NCBI GenBank assembly: GCA_013396525.1
Contig: VWYX01000396.1
Coordinates: forward strand, 558,001 to 622,000
Direction of reading: 5' to 3'
DNA: 64,000 nt
DNA from: Chaetorhynchus papuensis
Lineage: Eukaryota > Chordata > Aves > Passeriformes > Rhipiduridae
In this document: positions 8,123 through 21,041 of the stretch, piece after piece
Layout of the letters: each line of letters opens with the position of its first letter
Position numbering within the stretch: the first letter of the stretch is position 1
Translations under genes and position numbers: made by a program
The notes under the pieces: generated by a model
Databases searched by the model: none
Seen by the model: only the letters and a program-made list of their open reading frames with translations
What the model was told of the DNA's origin: nothing

Positions 8123-10969
8123 ATTAGTTTTCTCAGGAGGGAAAGGGTTTTTGTAGAACAGGAAAAGGTCTGTGAAGAAGTTGGAAACATTAAGGGGCTA
8201 CCTACATCAGGAGTTTCCTGTACACTTCCGTCTTGTTGGAGTGCTGTTTTCCAACAAAATCTGCTAATAGCAATGGTAACTGCTGTTATTGCTGTTAGCC
8301 ACCACGAACTTGCAACTAATTCTTGTCTTAGATTATCCACTTGCTTTTGTTCAGTCTCATGGACACAAAATTATCTTCTTACCCTAACTTCCCTATCAGA
8401 GAAAAAAAAAAAAATTGAAATTTTCGTTTTCTTATTAAGGTCTCTCTGTAGCTCTTACCCTTTTTTTTTCCTGTCTTGTTTGTTGCTGCATAGACAATGC
8501 AGTCTGCTCCCTTCCGCTGGCAAAACTTATCTACAAGTGCTTGCTAGTTTAGAAAGCTGCTCTACTTTTTCCACATTTCCCTTAAACATTAAAGTATTTT
8601 TCTGAAATTGTCTGGACTTTTCCTTAATTCCTTCTGAGGATTCCTTTTGTGGAGTGTCCAATCAATGTGATGACATGATCACGGGATAATTTGAAATTAT
8701 CTTTGTATACGGAACCTTTCTTCTGAGGTGTCACATCAGGATTTTGCGTCACATCCTTTATCTGTGTTTTCTGTCCTTATCTTTTGCATGGTGAAATTTT
8801 TCTGCTGCAAGGGACAAAGCTTAATTTATTTTTTAATATTCTGCTTTAATAGAAAACTGATTAGTAAAAAGAAAAGTTATTTTATCTGATCTGTCTTTTA
8901 TCTTAACTTTAGCACGAAATTGGAAAAGTCAGAAAAATACTACAGGGCTCGTTTTGTGTGGGTTTTTTTTTTATGACATTTCTCACTACAGAATTCTGCT
9001 GATATATCTTCAAGCCTTCAATAGAATAATTAATGATGATTTGCTCAGACAGAATTTTTGTCAGCATCTCCTTCCTCCTCCTGCTGGCTCTTTGTTGTAT
9101 CTTACAATGTGCCAGAACTTGAATAATGGTTTAATTTAGCTCATATGAACGTATCTTAAGCTGTATCTGTAATGAAATATTGTAAAGTTAGGGCATTTCA
9201 GAGTATTAATAGAAAATGGTACTATGCTAAACAGATCTATGTTAAATCACTATTTGCTCGTGAGGAGGACATATTTTAAGTTTGGAGAAAATTAAGTACA
9301 ACTCTTGCAGCAGTAGATGGTGGGAGTACTGTTACAATGTTGGAAGAGAAATAATCCTGGGAAGCTCAAATACTTGCTTTCTGTGCTGTATGTCATCTAT
9401 TATCTGTAAAACAGACTTTGGACTGTTCAGCTGCCTCGTTGAAATCAGGATTTGAAATGTATATGGGGCTTAACTTCTCCCTCCACATGAAACCACACCA
9501 AGAAATAATGTTCTTCAATTTAAATGCAAGCTCAGCTAAATTGTTTCTGATACAATTTGCCTACTGACAGAGTTGGGGTTCTTTAACAGTTATCTTCCAA
9601 CTTTTGCCTTTGGCATGTGAGAGATTTTTAGAGGTACTTGTTTAGATATTTTTAATCTACAAAGCTCTAATGGTATCTTTAATAAATTCATATTAATCCA
9701 GGGACGTGTTTTGTTCCCCAGGGATTTCTGATAATAAATGATACTCTTTGTGGCAGAATTGTGCAGTCAGCATTTTATGTATATAAAGTCCATAATATAG
9801 TCTGCTGCTGTATCTGGAGGAAAACTATCCTGCAAATATGTCCTCAGGCTGATGTCTTAGGAGGAATGCAAGGACAGTCAAATTAAGATGAATATTACAT
9901 TATATCCTTTCTTTGATCACTACTGCAAAACTTGGTATTTATTTCATCTGTCTGTGAGAGTCCCATCACCACTGTGTAGAGGATCTCTGTGACTGGGATT
10001 TCTGCACACACCCTGGTTATGTACAGGGCGTGAATTTTCCTCTCTAGTGTTTCTGATTGTTTTGGTTGTTAATTCTGAGCCTGAACCAATCCCCCGTGCT
10101 CCCTTTGTCTGGGTGATAATTCCAAGGCGTATTGACAGATTAAATGTCAACATTGTTTCTTAATACTGTTGTTTTTCTTTTCAGATATACTGGCAAAAGG
10201 GCAGAATTTTAAATGTGCTTCTTTGTGCCTTAGGTTTGGTGTATCTAGTACTTGTGGTGGTGTTTAAGCTCGCAATTTTTGGCAACAGGTGCCTTGGTGC
10301 CTGATGGCCAGGCTGGTGCAGCTGGAGTTTATCAGGTGTCTGTCACTTGCCACCTTGCTGCATGTGGTCCTTTGCTGGGAAGCTCTAAGGAAAACAGAGT
10401 GGAGCTTGTAGACTTTTTTCCCCCAAGGCTAAACTCCTTTTATCCTTCCTAAAGCTTCCCATCCTACACCATTCTGCAACATCTCAATTGTGATCTTGTA
10501 GTGTACTTTCATATTGGATACCTGGCTGGGAGTCCAGAGTAAATCAGTGCATAATTGGTTAAGATCATCTAAGCAGATTTTAACGTGCTCGAGAATTTAA
10601 TTCTCATTGCTAAACTGTATCCATCAATAGTCCTGTTAAATAATATCCCAATCACAAGGAATCATGGAGAAGTAGATTATTTTGCATAGAAGTGAATAAA
10701 AAGTTCTGGCTCATATTCAGTGAATGAAGCAGACCTAGTGTTTCTACCCTGTAGTTTATACAAAGGCTTGTGTAGAAGTTTCTCTTTAAAAATGATGGGC
10801 TATGCAGATTGTATGTATGAAAAATAAGATGAATTTCTTTATCTATGCAGTATTTAGGACAAGGTTAAATCTGGTGCAAGATTATGTTTACAGGAGATGG
10901 CAAATTCTTCTGGTGAGCAGTCACATTGGATTATATGTAATTTGATATTTAGATCTTTTGTTTGTGCAA
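8123..10969. other. Intergenic sequence without recognised genes
   Basis: AT-rich unique sequence. The 180-residue ORF at 8063-8605 starts inside the CR1 fragment and shows no domain; I treat it as chance. Confidence 0.5.
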
Positions 10970-11023
10970 GTGTGTGTATATATATATATATATATACACA
11001 CATATATATACATACACACATAC
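10970..11023. repeat. (TG/TA/CA)n dinucleotide microsatellite
   Basis: TG repeats pass into a TA run, then CA/TA mixed repeats, in about 54 bases. Likely length-polymorphic. Confidence 0.85.
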
Positions 11024-14000
11024 AATCCCTATTACTCATTTGAAATACTGCTTGATGGTCTGTCTACAGACCTGTTCAGTCCATGGCACAGCATCTCTTT
11101 TCTGAACTCCACCTACCGAGTGGTGTTTATATGACTGCAGGACCTGGGTCATGGGACTTTGGCACAGCTAACCTTCACATGTTTGTCAGTTGTTGTGCTT
11201 CTGAACATGACTCGCAGCAAGTCGGCTTTTCTTTGCACCTTTTTAAGAACTACATCTTGGCCACTAGGTCTTGTCTTTGGAAGTCAGTGCCTGTGTTTCT
11301 GCTGGGACTTGCTTGGATTGCTAGCCTTCCAGACATGGAGACTTCTTGCCTTGACTTTTGGAAGAGGTGAATTTCAGATTGTGGTGATGGCTTTGTATCA
11401 CACCACATATATTGTTATTTCTTGGTATGCATTGCATAACCAGTACTGAGGTGTTTGCATGCTCTTCAAAAGAGTAACAGAAGTTCAGTCACTTCATTGC
11501 TCAGAGTACTGTGAGCTGAGGTAGCTTGAAAATGCTGTCACACAGATGGGTGAAACGACACAGGACACCCTGAAATTTACTGTTGCAAAGATGCCTGACT
11601 GGTTCTGAATTGGCACTGTGCATCCAGCACAGTTTACCAGCTTTGGCTGTGTCCCAAGGTGCCCTCTACTGAGAGCCACTCAGGTGGATCTGCTGTCTAT
11701 CTTTTCCATGCTGGGGCCTCCTCATGAGCTGGGTGACAAGTAATGTTGCTCATGGGTATTTGAGTGCATCTGTCTAGCATCAGCTTGGGTCAAAAACACC
11801 CTTCTGAGCAGGAGCTTGCTGAATCTAATGCAGCTCTATAAAGTTAAAGGTGCAAGTCTTGCATTTCTGGGTTTTCTTGGTTTTGTACTGTGGTTCAGAT
11901 ATACAGTTGTATGGAGCTGGCTTGGGATAGTAAAGCTGATTCTTTATGTTCCAGGTCATATAAAAATGGCAAAACTGCTTCCTGAACTGACACCGAACAC
12001 TGTGTAATGTTGTTTGTGCAGCACTGTACCTGAGCCAATAAACTTTGTAATAGTAACCTCTGAGCTATACCGAGTGTGTCCCTGGCACAATTAATGTGCA
12101 ACTAAATAAAGCCTCTGCAGCTGGTCAAGTGATGGCTGTGGAGTAGGGGATGCAGTGCAGGAAGGGAGCTGACAGGAATATTAGACTCAATCACCTGTAC
12201 TTTTTCCACACACCGAGGTTCCCAAACAAATAAACAGCTGAGTCTCTTTTTCTTTTGAATCAAGTGAGCACAAAGTATTTTCTCTGCCTCCCAAGCCAAA
12301 TATCCTCCACTTCACTACAATGATGAGTATAAGCTTGGTCAAATAGAGTTCATCATAATCAATGCATCTGGTTTTTATAGGAAAAAGAATGAAATATTTC
12401 CAATACATTTATTTCAGGATTCAGATATACTTCTAAATTGTTTCTTCAGTAGTTTTCGGACAATACAGAATTTGTGATGTTCTGACAATGTGTGAAGATT
12501 TTACTGCTGCTTATATAGAGTTACATTTATAATTTAATCAGTGTTTACTACTCTGGAGTAAATGCTGAGTCCTCCGGAGCTGAGACCATTTCTAGTTATG
12601 TATTTGTTTATCACCTGATGTGGTGAGGGTGGATTCAAACCAGAGCCCCTGCACTAACACAGTAACAACAGCAACCACAGAGTCTGCAGGGCATAACTGA
12701 GCTTTGTGTGTTGGAGGGATCAGAGACCTGGAGCTAAACTGATTGGCTTTTGTTTTCTATTTCACAATACACAGTGTGTATTCAGACACAGACACACAGT
12801 TGTGTGTCTAGGTGAAAATACAAGGTTCACAACACTTCTTCAGCACATGCAAAGTTCAACCAAGCTGCCACAGTTATGTCTGAAGATCAAACACCACCTG
12901 TTCGGTTTAGAAATACAGAAGATGACTTTCTAATGATTCAGGTCTCCATTTTCAATCTAGCAGGCTGAAGGTTCTATTTTCTTCATTTGATTTGTACCTT
13001 CTGTGAAGGAAAGGAAAAAAAAAGAAAAAAAAAAGGAACTCCCTAGAAACACCAGTTACCCAGAATTTCTTTTTTCAATGAGTAGACAGCATAAAAGATT
13101 TACATATTTACTGATTGCCCATTTTCTGTAATATTCATGCTGGCTTTGCAGGAGAATACCTGAAGCAAAACAAGATATATCAACACATTTGTAAAAAGCA
13201 GTAGAGGGACAGACACTGGGCATTTTGCTAGAATCCATCAGTTAGAGGAGTTACAGTTTCACAGTTTATGACATCAACCAGTGTCCTCACATGAACTTCA
13301 GCCTTGAACTGTTTTCTCTCTGGGCTTGTGTTAACATGCTCAAACACTTTCTAGTTCAGTCTGATCCTGTAAAATGCAGTAGTACTCCACTGAGCTGCTA
13401 CTGACTTCAGTATACTCAGGATCTTGTACACTGTGTCTTTAAAGAGAAGGGGAAACAAAAAGAGTAATTTATTTATACTCGTTAAAAGAATGGTATGGAG
13501 GGCAAGCTCTACTATACAGACAGTGTTCTGGCCAAAAAATATCACAAAGTTATAATATTTGTTGCACTATAAGTTTAAAGAAATGTGATTTTTTTTTCCC
13601 CCAGTATCCTTTCTGAAAGGGAACTGTGAGGTTTATCAGGGAAATACCTTGCTCCCGTTGTTCCTGAGGAGGGTGAATATAAATTGATAGGGATTGGACA
13701 GAGTCCCAAGCATTGTCCATTCTCATAACCGTGCATCACAGATCACAGTTTGACTAGGAGACAAATCAAGACATTTCAGTCGACAAGAGTATTTGTGACT
13801 GTGGCTGGAGCTGTGATGCTGTGTAAGGATGCAGCGCTGTTCTGCTAAGTCATCCCAGCTGCAGGTGAGGAAACCCAGCACTCAGATGCAGGATCATTTC
13901 TGCTCTGTCAGAGATGGAGCATGCAAATTGCTGCCGGACTGAGCCATTCCTTGGGCTCCTTCTGGGCAGAGGTTGAAATACAATTGTCTAGGAGAATACC

Positions 14001-17000
14001 TTTGAAAATAGGGACATCCTCATGGAAATTTATAATTTTTTTATTTTGTTGCTTCTTAAGGTAAAAATGAAGGAAAAAGATTTATCTTTAGAATATTAGC
14101 CTAAGCTGACAACAGGCAAAAACTGCCTCGGGTACTTAAATTTAGGATGTTAACAGTCTGTTGACTTGAGCAGGATTAAAATTGGCATGTTTGGTGAGTA
14201 ATTGCAAAAATTATGAAGTTGTGTCTAAGTATACTCATTTGCAGAGCTGGAGATCTTTCTCTTTGATGTCTTAAACTTAAATGATCTCTGAAAAAAAGTT
14301 GCTGGGTTTTTTTTAAAGTGGTCTTCCACAGTATTTGCACTGTGCAGGTCACTGTGGTTCCCAAGGTCTCTGTGGAGTGATTTACCTGAAGTGCAGAGTC
14401 ATTGGAGCAGTGGGCACGCTCCTAGAGCACTGCCCTGCAATCCTTACAGTGTAGAAGAGATGTGGATTTCCTCTTGGTCTTCTGCAGACCCAGTCCCCGC
14501 TCGGTGCTCTGCACAGAGCACGGACAGTGGGCTGGCAGCAGCCTCAGTCACCGGGGCTGGGGCACAGGGTGGGAGCCCCAGCACCGCCCTTTGCTCCGGG
14601 GCTGCTGCTTAAACACGTGGGGAATTTTCTGCTCCCGCTGTCCACATGGGAAAAGACTGCAGCTGCATTTTGCGAAGAGCTTAATCCCATTAGTGTGCAA
14701 GGAGCATGGCCTAGAAATGTGCTCTGGATGTAAGCAAAGGAATGGGATGAGGAGAGGCAGGCACTGGGGCAGTGGAGGAACAAACTGATCGGCACCCAGA
14801 GGTCCTTGGGCTGAACAAAGAGGCACCTGCTACACTGTACAGAGTTTTCTATGAATGGTACGTTTGGATTTAGGTTTTTTTTTTTCCTATTAAATTCTAC
14901 TTCACTCACATTTGTCCTAATTTTTATTTAGTGCTTTGTAATTAAACATGAAGTGAAAACTGTAGATTGGCGCCTACTATGGCAGGATGAGACAGGGATG
15001 AACTTTATGCATCAATTTCAGTACAGATCAGACTGATGCATAAATTTAAAAAACCCTACAGTACCTTAAATTATGAGGCTGAGGAGTAGAAGGAAGCACT
15101 GCCTGTGCCTATTAGGGACAGAGATGGCAGGCATTCTATGTAACAGCTTGTGCTGCATCAGGAATCAATGTGGGGTCCCAGTCTGAGCTATTTGATTTGA
15201 ATTGCACCCACCTAACAGATACCTGTAGGCCCTGGCTTTGCCCTTTCACTGTGGTGACATTTGGAGAGTTTGCCAATCTGATAAGTTGCAATGAACTGAA
15301 TTACAGCATGGCCCCCTGGACACAGCATTTCCTCTTTCCTCCCACTGGTTTGCAAAGCTCCCAGAATTCAGTTCCTGCCTGTAGTCTCATTTCTTCCTCA
15401 GTGCTCTCGAGAAATGAACCAAGTAATTGGAACACACCCCTGAAATTCACACTTGTTTATAGCTTGTCCTTTCTCTGGATTGTTAGCAAGGTATCTTTTG
15501 TATTTCTCTCTCTGTAAATTTGATCCTGAGATCTCAAAGATAGTGGAAACAGAAGTGAGATTTTAGATTGCTAATTTTTAGAGGTATGATTTTTGTGTCA
15601 AAATACCACTGAAATTGGGATGAAACAATAGTCATATCCCAGTATTACTTCTTAAACAAGAATATGAGATAATCTTTAGGAAAAAAAAATCTGGCATTTA
15701 TCTTATCAGGCAGCAATTAATAATCATTCCACAAATACTTGCAGAAATTTGTGGGCCAGTAAACCCACTGAGATGAATAGGTTGTGTCAAATACTTGGTG
15801 TCAGATAAAATGTGAATTTTCCACCGCCCTTGTTAATTTTACTATATTGAACCAGTGCCTTCCTTATGTTTTCATTTTTCATTCACTTTGTCTTTCTGTT
15901 TAATGCACCTATTTTGCTCCTGCTGGCAGGAGTTTCTTTCTTCTTGCTGGGGAATCAGAAGGTATCTGATTTATTTTTTCTCTACAGATACCTCCTCCAA
16001 TGTTTTACGTAGTAATGTTTACTTACTTTATAAACTGATCATAGTAGTGGAAATTAATGCATATTTCTGTTAAAAGGATTTATTTCTGTGTCACTTTATT
16101 AGTGTTTATGTAGTATCCAGTCACCTAACTTACATTGTCACAAAGACCTGCCATTTTATTCCAATTAAAATATTTAAATTCAGAAGACTTTTGAGATTTA
16201 AGTAACAACTAACTGATAAATGTTGTGCAATATTTGCTAATCCCAAAGGTCTTTTTTACAGAGAGAGTGGAAATGCAACACTGGAAATTTGAGGGGGAAA
16301 TGACTGAGTGTGTAGTTCAAGCAGCAGTGTTCTATTTGATGCTGAAATACTAAAGAGCCAAAACTTTTCCTCACAAAGGGAAATATTCAGAGAACAGTGA
16401 GGGTCAACTAACTAGCATGGAGCAATGGAAAAGAGTGGAAGTGAAATTAAAGACTGAAAATATACAGAAGACAATCAAAGACTGAAAATATCGAAAAGAC
16501 AAAATATCCAGAAGTGGGAATATATATGTGGAAGACATGGCTAGACATCTTTGTTTATGCAAACAGTGCTGGAGTTATCTTCTGTGCCCTTCCTATGAGT
16601 CATGGCTACAGGCATGTTTTCAGGGGTTCCACTAGATCAGGAAATCCACAGGGGAATTGTGTCCTAATTAATGTGTTGAGTCACACTGTGGTACAGTGGC
16701 ATTCTGGCTGTGTTACCCCGTTCAGCATCTCTTCTATCATGTCAGCTTTCCAAGAGCTGTACCTGGGATGATTTAATATGGTGTGCAAGGCAGTGTTACA
16801 GCAAGGAGGACAGCTATGAAGTTCCATATATCCATATAACTATGAGAGCTCCAGATGCAGTCAGAATGTGATATGGCTCCACATTCAGACCTGGGAATCA
16901 GAGGATATTCCTGGATAGAATGGTGTAGTCTCTAAAAACATAATATTATGTTATTTTGAGCTGGTAAGAGAGGAGATGCATCAGGAAGGGAAAAAGGTGA

Positions 17001-17084
17001 CCTGAAGTCTTGGCAAATCCTGAGCTGATTTCTTTTTTGACTATTTCCTGTTGAATCTCAGGCCACTCAAACCCTCTCAAAATT
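11024..17084. other. Intergenic sequence; possible polyadenylation site near 12,040
   Basis: Mostly unique sequence without recognised coding potential. At 12,036-12,070 an AATAAA hexamer is followed by a GT-rich element, a fair plus-strand poly(A) site. The A-rich tract at 13,014-13,034 is low complexity. No RNA gene was recognised. Confidence 0.45.
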
Positions 17085-17290
17085 CATAGAGCTGTCCATG
17101 TTGGAACAGCCCTCAAAGGAGCTCTAGCTCGAGTTTGGCCAGCTGCTCAAAGCAGATCAATAAAGATTTCAGACTACTGTTCAGGACTTTGTTATGTCAG
17201 GTCTTGAAATTCATTTCCAAGAACGTAGGTTCTCCAGTGTCTCTAGAGAATTTGTTCCTGTGCTTAATTATCCTCCTAGTGAGTTCTCCC
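17085..17290 (-). mobile_element. CR1 LINE, decayed 3' fragment (antisense)
   Basis: On the plus strand the sequence follows the antisense CR1 3' end: a 'gctcaaagcagatcaat' block, then 'gtcaggtcttgaaattcat', then 'tctagagaatttgttcctgtgcttaatta'-like sequence split over the 3'UTR/ORF2 end. It is clearly diverged, with several small indels, so an old copy. Boundaries are approximate. Confidence 0.65.
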
Positions 17291-17559
17291 CACCCTTACA
17301 TTCAGCTGGAACCTTCTTCAGGCACTGGAAGGCTGCTATTAGGTGCTCCCTATACCCTTCTTCAGGTACATAGGGCATGTGTGATCTGATCACACTGGAT
17401 GAGTCAAGATTTTTCAGGAGGCACTTGCCTCCATCCCCTTCCAAAGAGGACACAGTTCGCCTTTGCTCCCTCTCTAAGACCAACAGCTCAGGGAACCTTG
17501 CTGGTGAAGAATGAGGCAAAGGAAGTGTGTTTGAAAAGCCACGGTGGTCAGGCAAACTC
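17291..17559. other. Sequence between two CR1 pieces
   Basis: No clear identity. Parts may be unrecognised CR1 sequence, given the CR1 pieces on each side. Confidence 0.35.
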
Positions 17560-17790
17560 CCTGGTGACCAGAAAAAGGGGAACACTGCTCTTGATTTTTC
17601 AAAAGGGAAGAAAACAAGACCCGAGAAGTTACAGGCTGGTGAGCCTCATCTCTGTGCCTGGGAAGATCCTGGAGCAGATCCTCATGGAAGAAATATTCAG
17701 GCCCATACAAGACAAGGAGGTGATCTGAGACAGCCAGCATGGTTCACTAAGGGCAAATCATGCCTGGCCAATCTGGTGAGTCTGAATTTT
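17560..17790 (+). mobile_element. CR1 LINE, internal ORF2 reverse-transcriptase fragment
   Basis: The plus-strand translation contains SYRLVSLISVPGKILEQIL, close to the NYRPVSLTSVPGKxxE motif of the CR1 reverse transcriptase. It then runs through KEVI and, after a stop (TGA at 17,726) and a frame change, through FTKGKSCLANLV. The reading frame is broken by that stop and by indels, and the flanking RT motifs are missing. This is a dead fragment with opposite orientation to the neighbouring CR1 at 17.2 kb. Confidence 0.8.
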
Positions 17791-20261
17791 TGGAGCCAGT
17801 GGTTGCAGGGTTTCAGGGCTCCTCACTCTGTGTCAGAGCACTAAATAAAGCTGGGTCATCCATACGTTTGGAGTTTTCTGGAAGACTGAGCATGATCTAG
17901 CCTAAAAAAAGAGTTGGAAACAAACAAGACAAAGTTTTCTTTTAGCTTCTCTTTCTAATAAGAAACTCTTTAAAGTCTGTATGTATTCATGAGTTGTTAT
18001 TTCTAGCTACTCACTCTTTCGTACTTGTTAAGTGTCTTGGGGTGATTTTATGATAATACTGTATTTCCCTATTGTCTGCTTCATGCCCAGAAATGGGTCC
18101 CACAGCTTCAAGCTGGGTCCGAGGAAGAGGGGTGGTGGGGGGAAGCTGGGTGAATTCTTCAGTGCGGTTTGTGTTCAAGGACTCACACACACTCCCCGTA
18201 TTGCTCGGCCCTGCTTGCAGCAGGAGAGAGTGGATTCCTGCTTCTAGCCAGCTTGTGAGCTGAGGCAAAAAGTTTTCTCAGGACTGTATACCGAAATCCT
18301 CTAGTAATTCCAGTAATTCCTTCATTTTCTTCTGGAACTGTTGGGCCTAGCTGTGATCCAAGAGCCAGATCATCGGACCCCATGGACCAGCAGGGAGGCT
18401 GCGGGGATGCTGCATCCCGGCCTCAGACCTCAGGAGGGGCCGAGCCAGCTACAGAGGGAACTCTAAATCCACCAGCTTTCTCTGTATTGAGGAGGTTTAA
18501 TATTTTAACAGTTATTATTTTTTTTCCCCATGCCATGTGGGCACTTTGTTTGTTAAATGAATAGTTTTTTTCACTTTCCTCCAAGAAATTCCTTTTGTAT
18601 CGATGGGGGAGGGAGTGCTGAAACCTGCCTTCTGTGGAGGAGATGTTTCCCCCTAAACTTGTCTCAAACCAAGACACTAAGTCAGAAAATTCCCCCAACA
18701 CTTGCTCAGATGATGCAGCATTGTTGCTTAGATAATGCAGGCTGTTGGGAACCCAGGGAACAGTGGTTCCCGCTGTCACAACCAGAGATTATGGAAGATC
18801 CTGAATGTTACACCAACAGTGAAGTAAGATGGCTGAAGTGTGGTAAACTAATCCCTTGCTCCCCTTTTACTGTGCACTGGGAAAACCTCCTCATGACTCT
18901 TGTTTATGACTCTCCGAGTGAGCTGATTGGAAGATCCAACAGAGGAGCAAACGTAGATTGCAACTGCAGGTGTCCCCCTTGGAGGGACACCCCAAGACAG
19001 GGCACTACAAACAATGTAAATACCATTAAGCAATTTCTGCAGTCATTATTTCCTTTGATTGTCAACTTCAGGTGAAAGTAATTCAGAACAGTTCTAGTTC
19101 AGGAGGTGAGCTCCTGGTGGTGGGACAAGTCTGTACAAGCAACACATGCTGAACTCCTCCCTGTATAGATACTCCCATGTACTTTTTCAGTCTGTAAATT
19201 TGTCATAAGGAAGCAAGAATTACCAATATTCTTGTGAATACTTCAGCAAATACTGCTGTGATTTATTCATGTATAAAAGACTCTTGTGATATTTCTGGTC
19301 TTCAGCTGAGTTTTCTTGAAAAACACAGTGAACTCCTGCTTAGATTTAATATTCTTAATTATAAGTGCCTAGGGAAAACCTGGACTTCATTTATCATCTT
19401 CTGGGCAACACCTATCAGTTAACATATAAGCAGCACAATTGAAGTGCTTTAGTCTTCTACTGCTCCTGTCTGCATGTCTCTGCCTGGCAGTCAGTGGCAG
19501 TGATGTAAGTACAGATGCCCTAATTTTTGTGCTGGAATATAAGCTTTTACCCACTTCATACATGCTGATTATATACAACCTAGCTGTGTGAATGGGGAAC
19601 GTTAAGAAGAGTCAAACTACATGGGCCTTGTTTCATTCTCCGTTATGTTGATACAAAATGGGCATAAACATACTGAAATCAATGGTGGTTACTGCAATGT
19701 AAAACATGTGTAATGATTACAGAAACAGATAAATTTAAGCTGTCATTTTCTTCTCTTCTGGTTTAAGTAAAATAGATTATCAGGTGTGAACTCTGATTCA
19801 ACAGAAGCAAAAAGACTTCATTAGCACAACTTCAAAATGCATTTTTTTTCTGATCCATGTCCAATTTAGTTAAGTCATAACAATTAAATCCTTCAAAGAT
19901 CAATAAAGACCTGTACCATTAATAAAATTCTTTTAAAACATTGGATAAAATCAGAGTTTCAAATAATGAATAGAACTGCATTATGTTATATTAGTGTGAC
20001 TGAATATCAAATCAATATCAAGCCTATCGTGTTTAATCTGATTAAGATCACCAGGACTGGGTCTCTCAGTATTAAAAACACTATCAGGAGAGCAGTATAA
20101 TCTTATCTTCTAGGGACTAGCCAGTGGACAAGATGAAAGGTATATTCTGTTATTCAGTGGACTGTATTTTTACTTTACAAGTATCAATCACTGATTATTT
20201 ATGTGATAATCAGAAGGTCTTGCATTAAAAAATGAAATGAAAAGTGTGCATATTACGATAT
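17791..20261. other. Intergenic sequence
   Basis: Unique AT-rich sequence with no recognised gene. A short hairpin (8-bp arms at 18,969-18,976 and 18,984-18,991) stands out but is too small to call an RNA. Confidence 0.45.
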
Positions 20262-20304
20262 TGTCATGTACAAATCTGTAGAAGACCAGAAGGTAAGGGA
20301 CTAA

Positions 20305-21041
20305 TGTGGATATGTCAAACCCTGATAGGTGGATGGCTGTGGAGCCAACCAAGGACTGCAGGTAAATTACCAAGACTTGTTGGTAACAGGAACACGCTGT
20401 GAGAAAGAGCAGGATGTGGCCGGAGAAGGGGGCCATGATAAGCAGCACTTCTGTGGGACAAATGTCCTTATTCTGGTTCCTGGAGACAAGCACAACAGTC
20501 CAGTACAAGCACGGGAATGAGATCAAGAAGTGGGCATGGACTGGTGGGGAGGTAAAAACACCCAAGACCCCCAAATCCTCTGACCCATTTCCCGAAAGAT
20601 CTGAAAGAATGGGCTGCACTTAACAACTAGTTTGCATGGAAAGTGAGCATCTGTCTGGGTGGGGAAAATTATCTATCAAAAGGTGCCCCCACCAAGCCCA
20701 GGCAGTTGTCCCAGGACTCTGGACACCCCATCAGCTGCATCAACACTGGAACCAGGACTAGTGATCTCTTCCTTCCTTTCTTTCTTTTCTTTCTCTTTCT
20801 TCCTCTTTACTTCATCTCTTTCTTTCTCTCTTCCCTTTCATCTTACCCCTTTATCCAAAACCCACTGCTGTGTACTTATGCAAGAGGCCAGGGGCTAACA
20901 TAGCAATTTTCATGCAAAATGTATCATTTACTAATAAAACTTTGTGAGTTTTTGCAGACCCTTTGACTTCTGTTGTTCCTGTCAACCATGAGCATTTATG
21001 GATCTTGGGTGCTCCCTTCCTCTTAAGGGTGGGACATCACA
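20305..21041 (+). mobile_element. Probable solo LTR of a second endogenous retrovirus family
   Basis: The segment has LTR architecture on the plus strand. It has a possible TG start at 20,305, a CCAAT-like 'agccaacc' at about 20,343, then a long pyrimidine tract at 20,765-20,845. An AATAAA signal lies at about 20,933-20,938, and a terminal portion ends in 'gggacatcaca' at 21,041. It resembles a frequent songbird ERV LTR as I remember it. No internal retroviral coding sequence adjoins it. I could not find a convincing target-site duplication, so both ends are uncertain and the start may lie up to about 45 bases further left. Confidence 0.55.
20765..20845 (+). repeat. Polypyrimidine (CTTT/CT)n tract
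   Basis: About 80 bases almost entirely of C and T, lying inside the probable LTR upstream of its poly(A) signal. Likely unstable in length. Confidence 0.8.

Noticed and set aside
18969..18991. Perfect 8-bp hairpin as a possible small RNA
   Set aside because: Stem too short for a microRNA precursor, and such hairpins are expected by chance in 64 kb.
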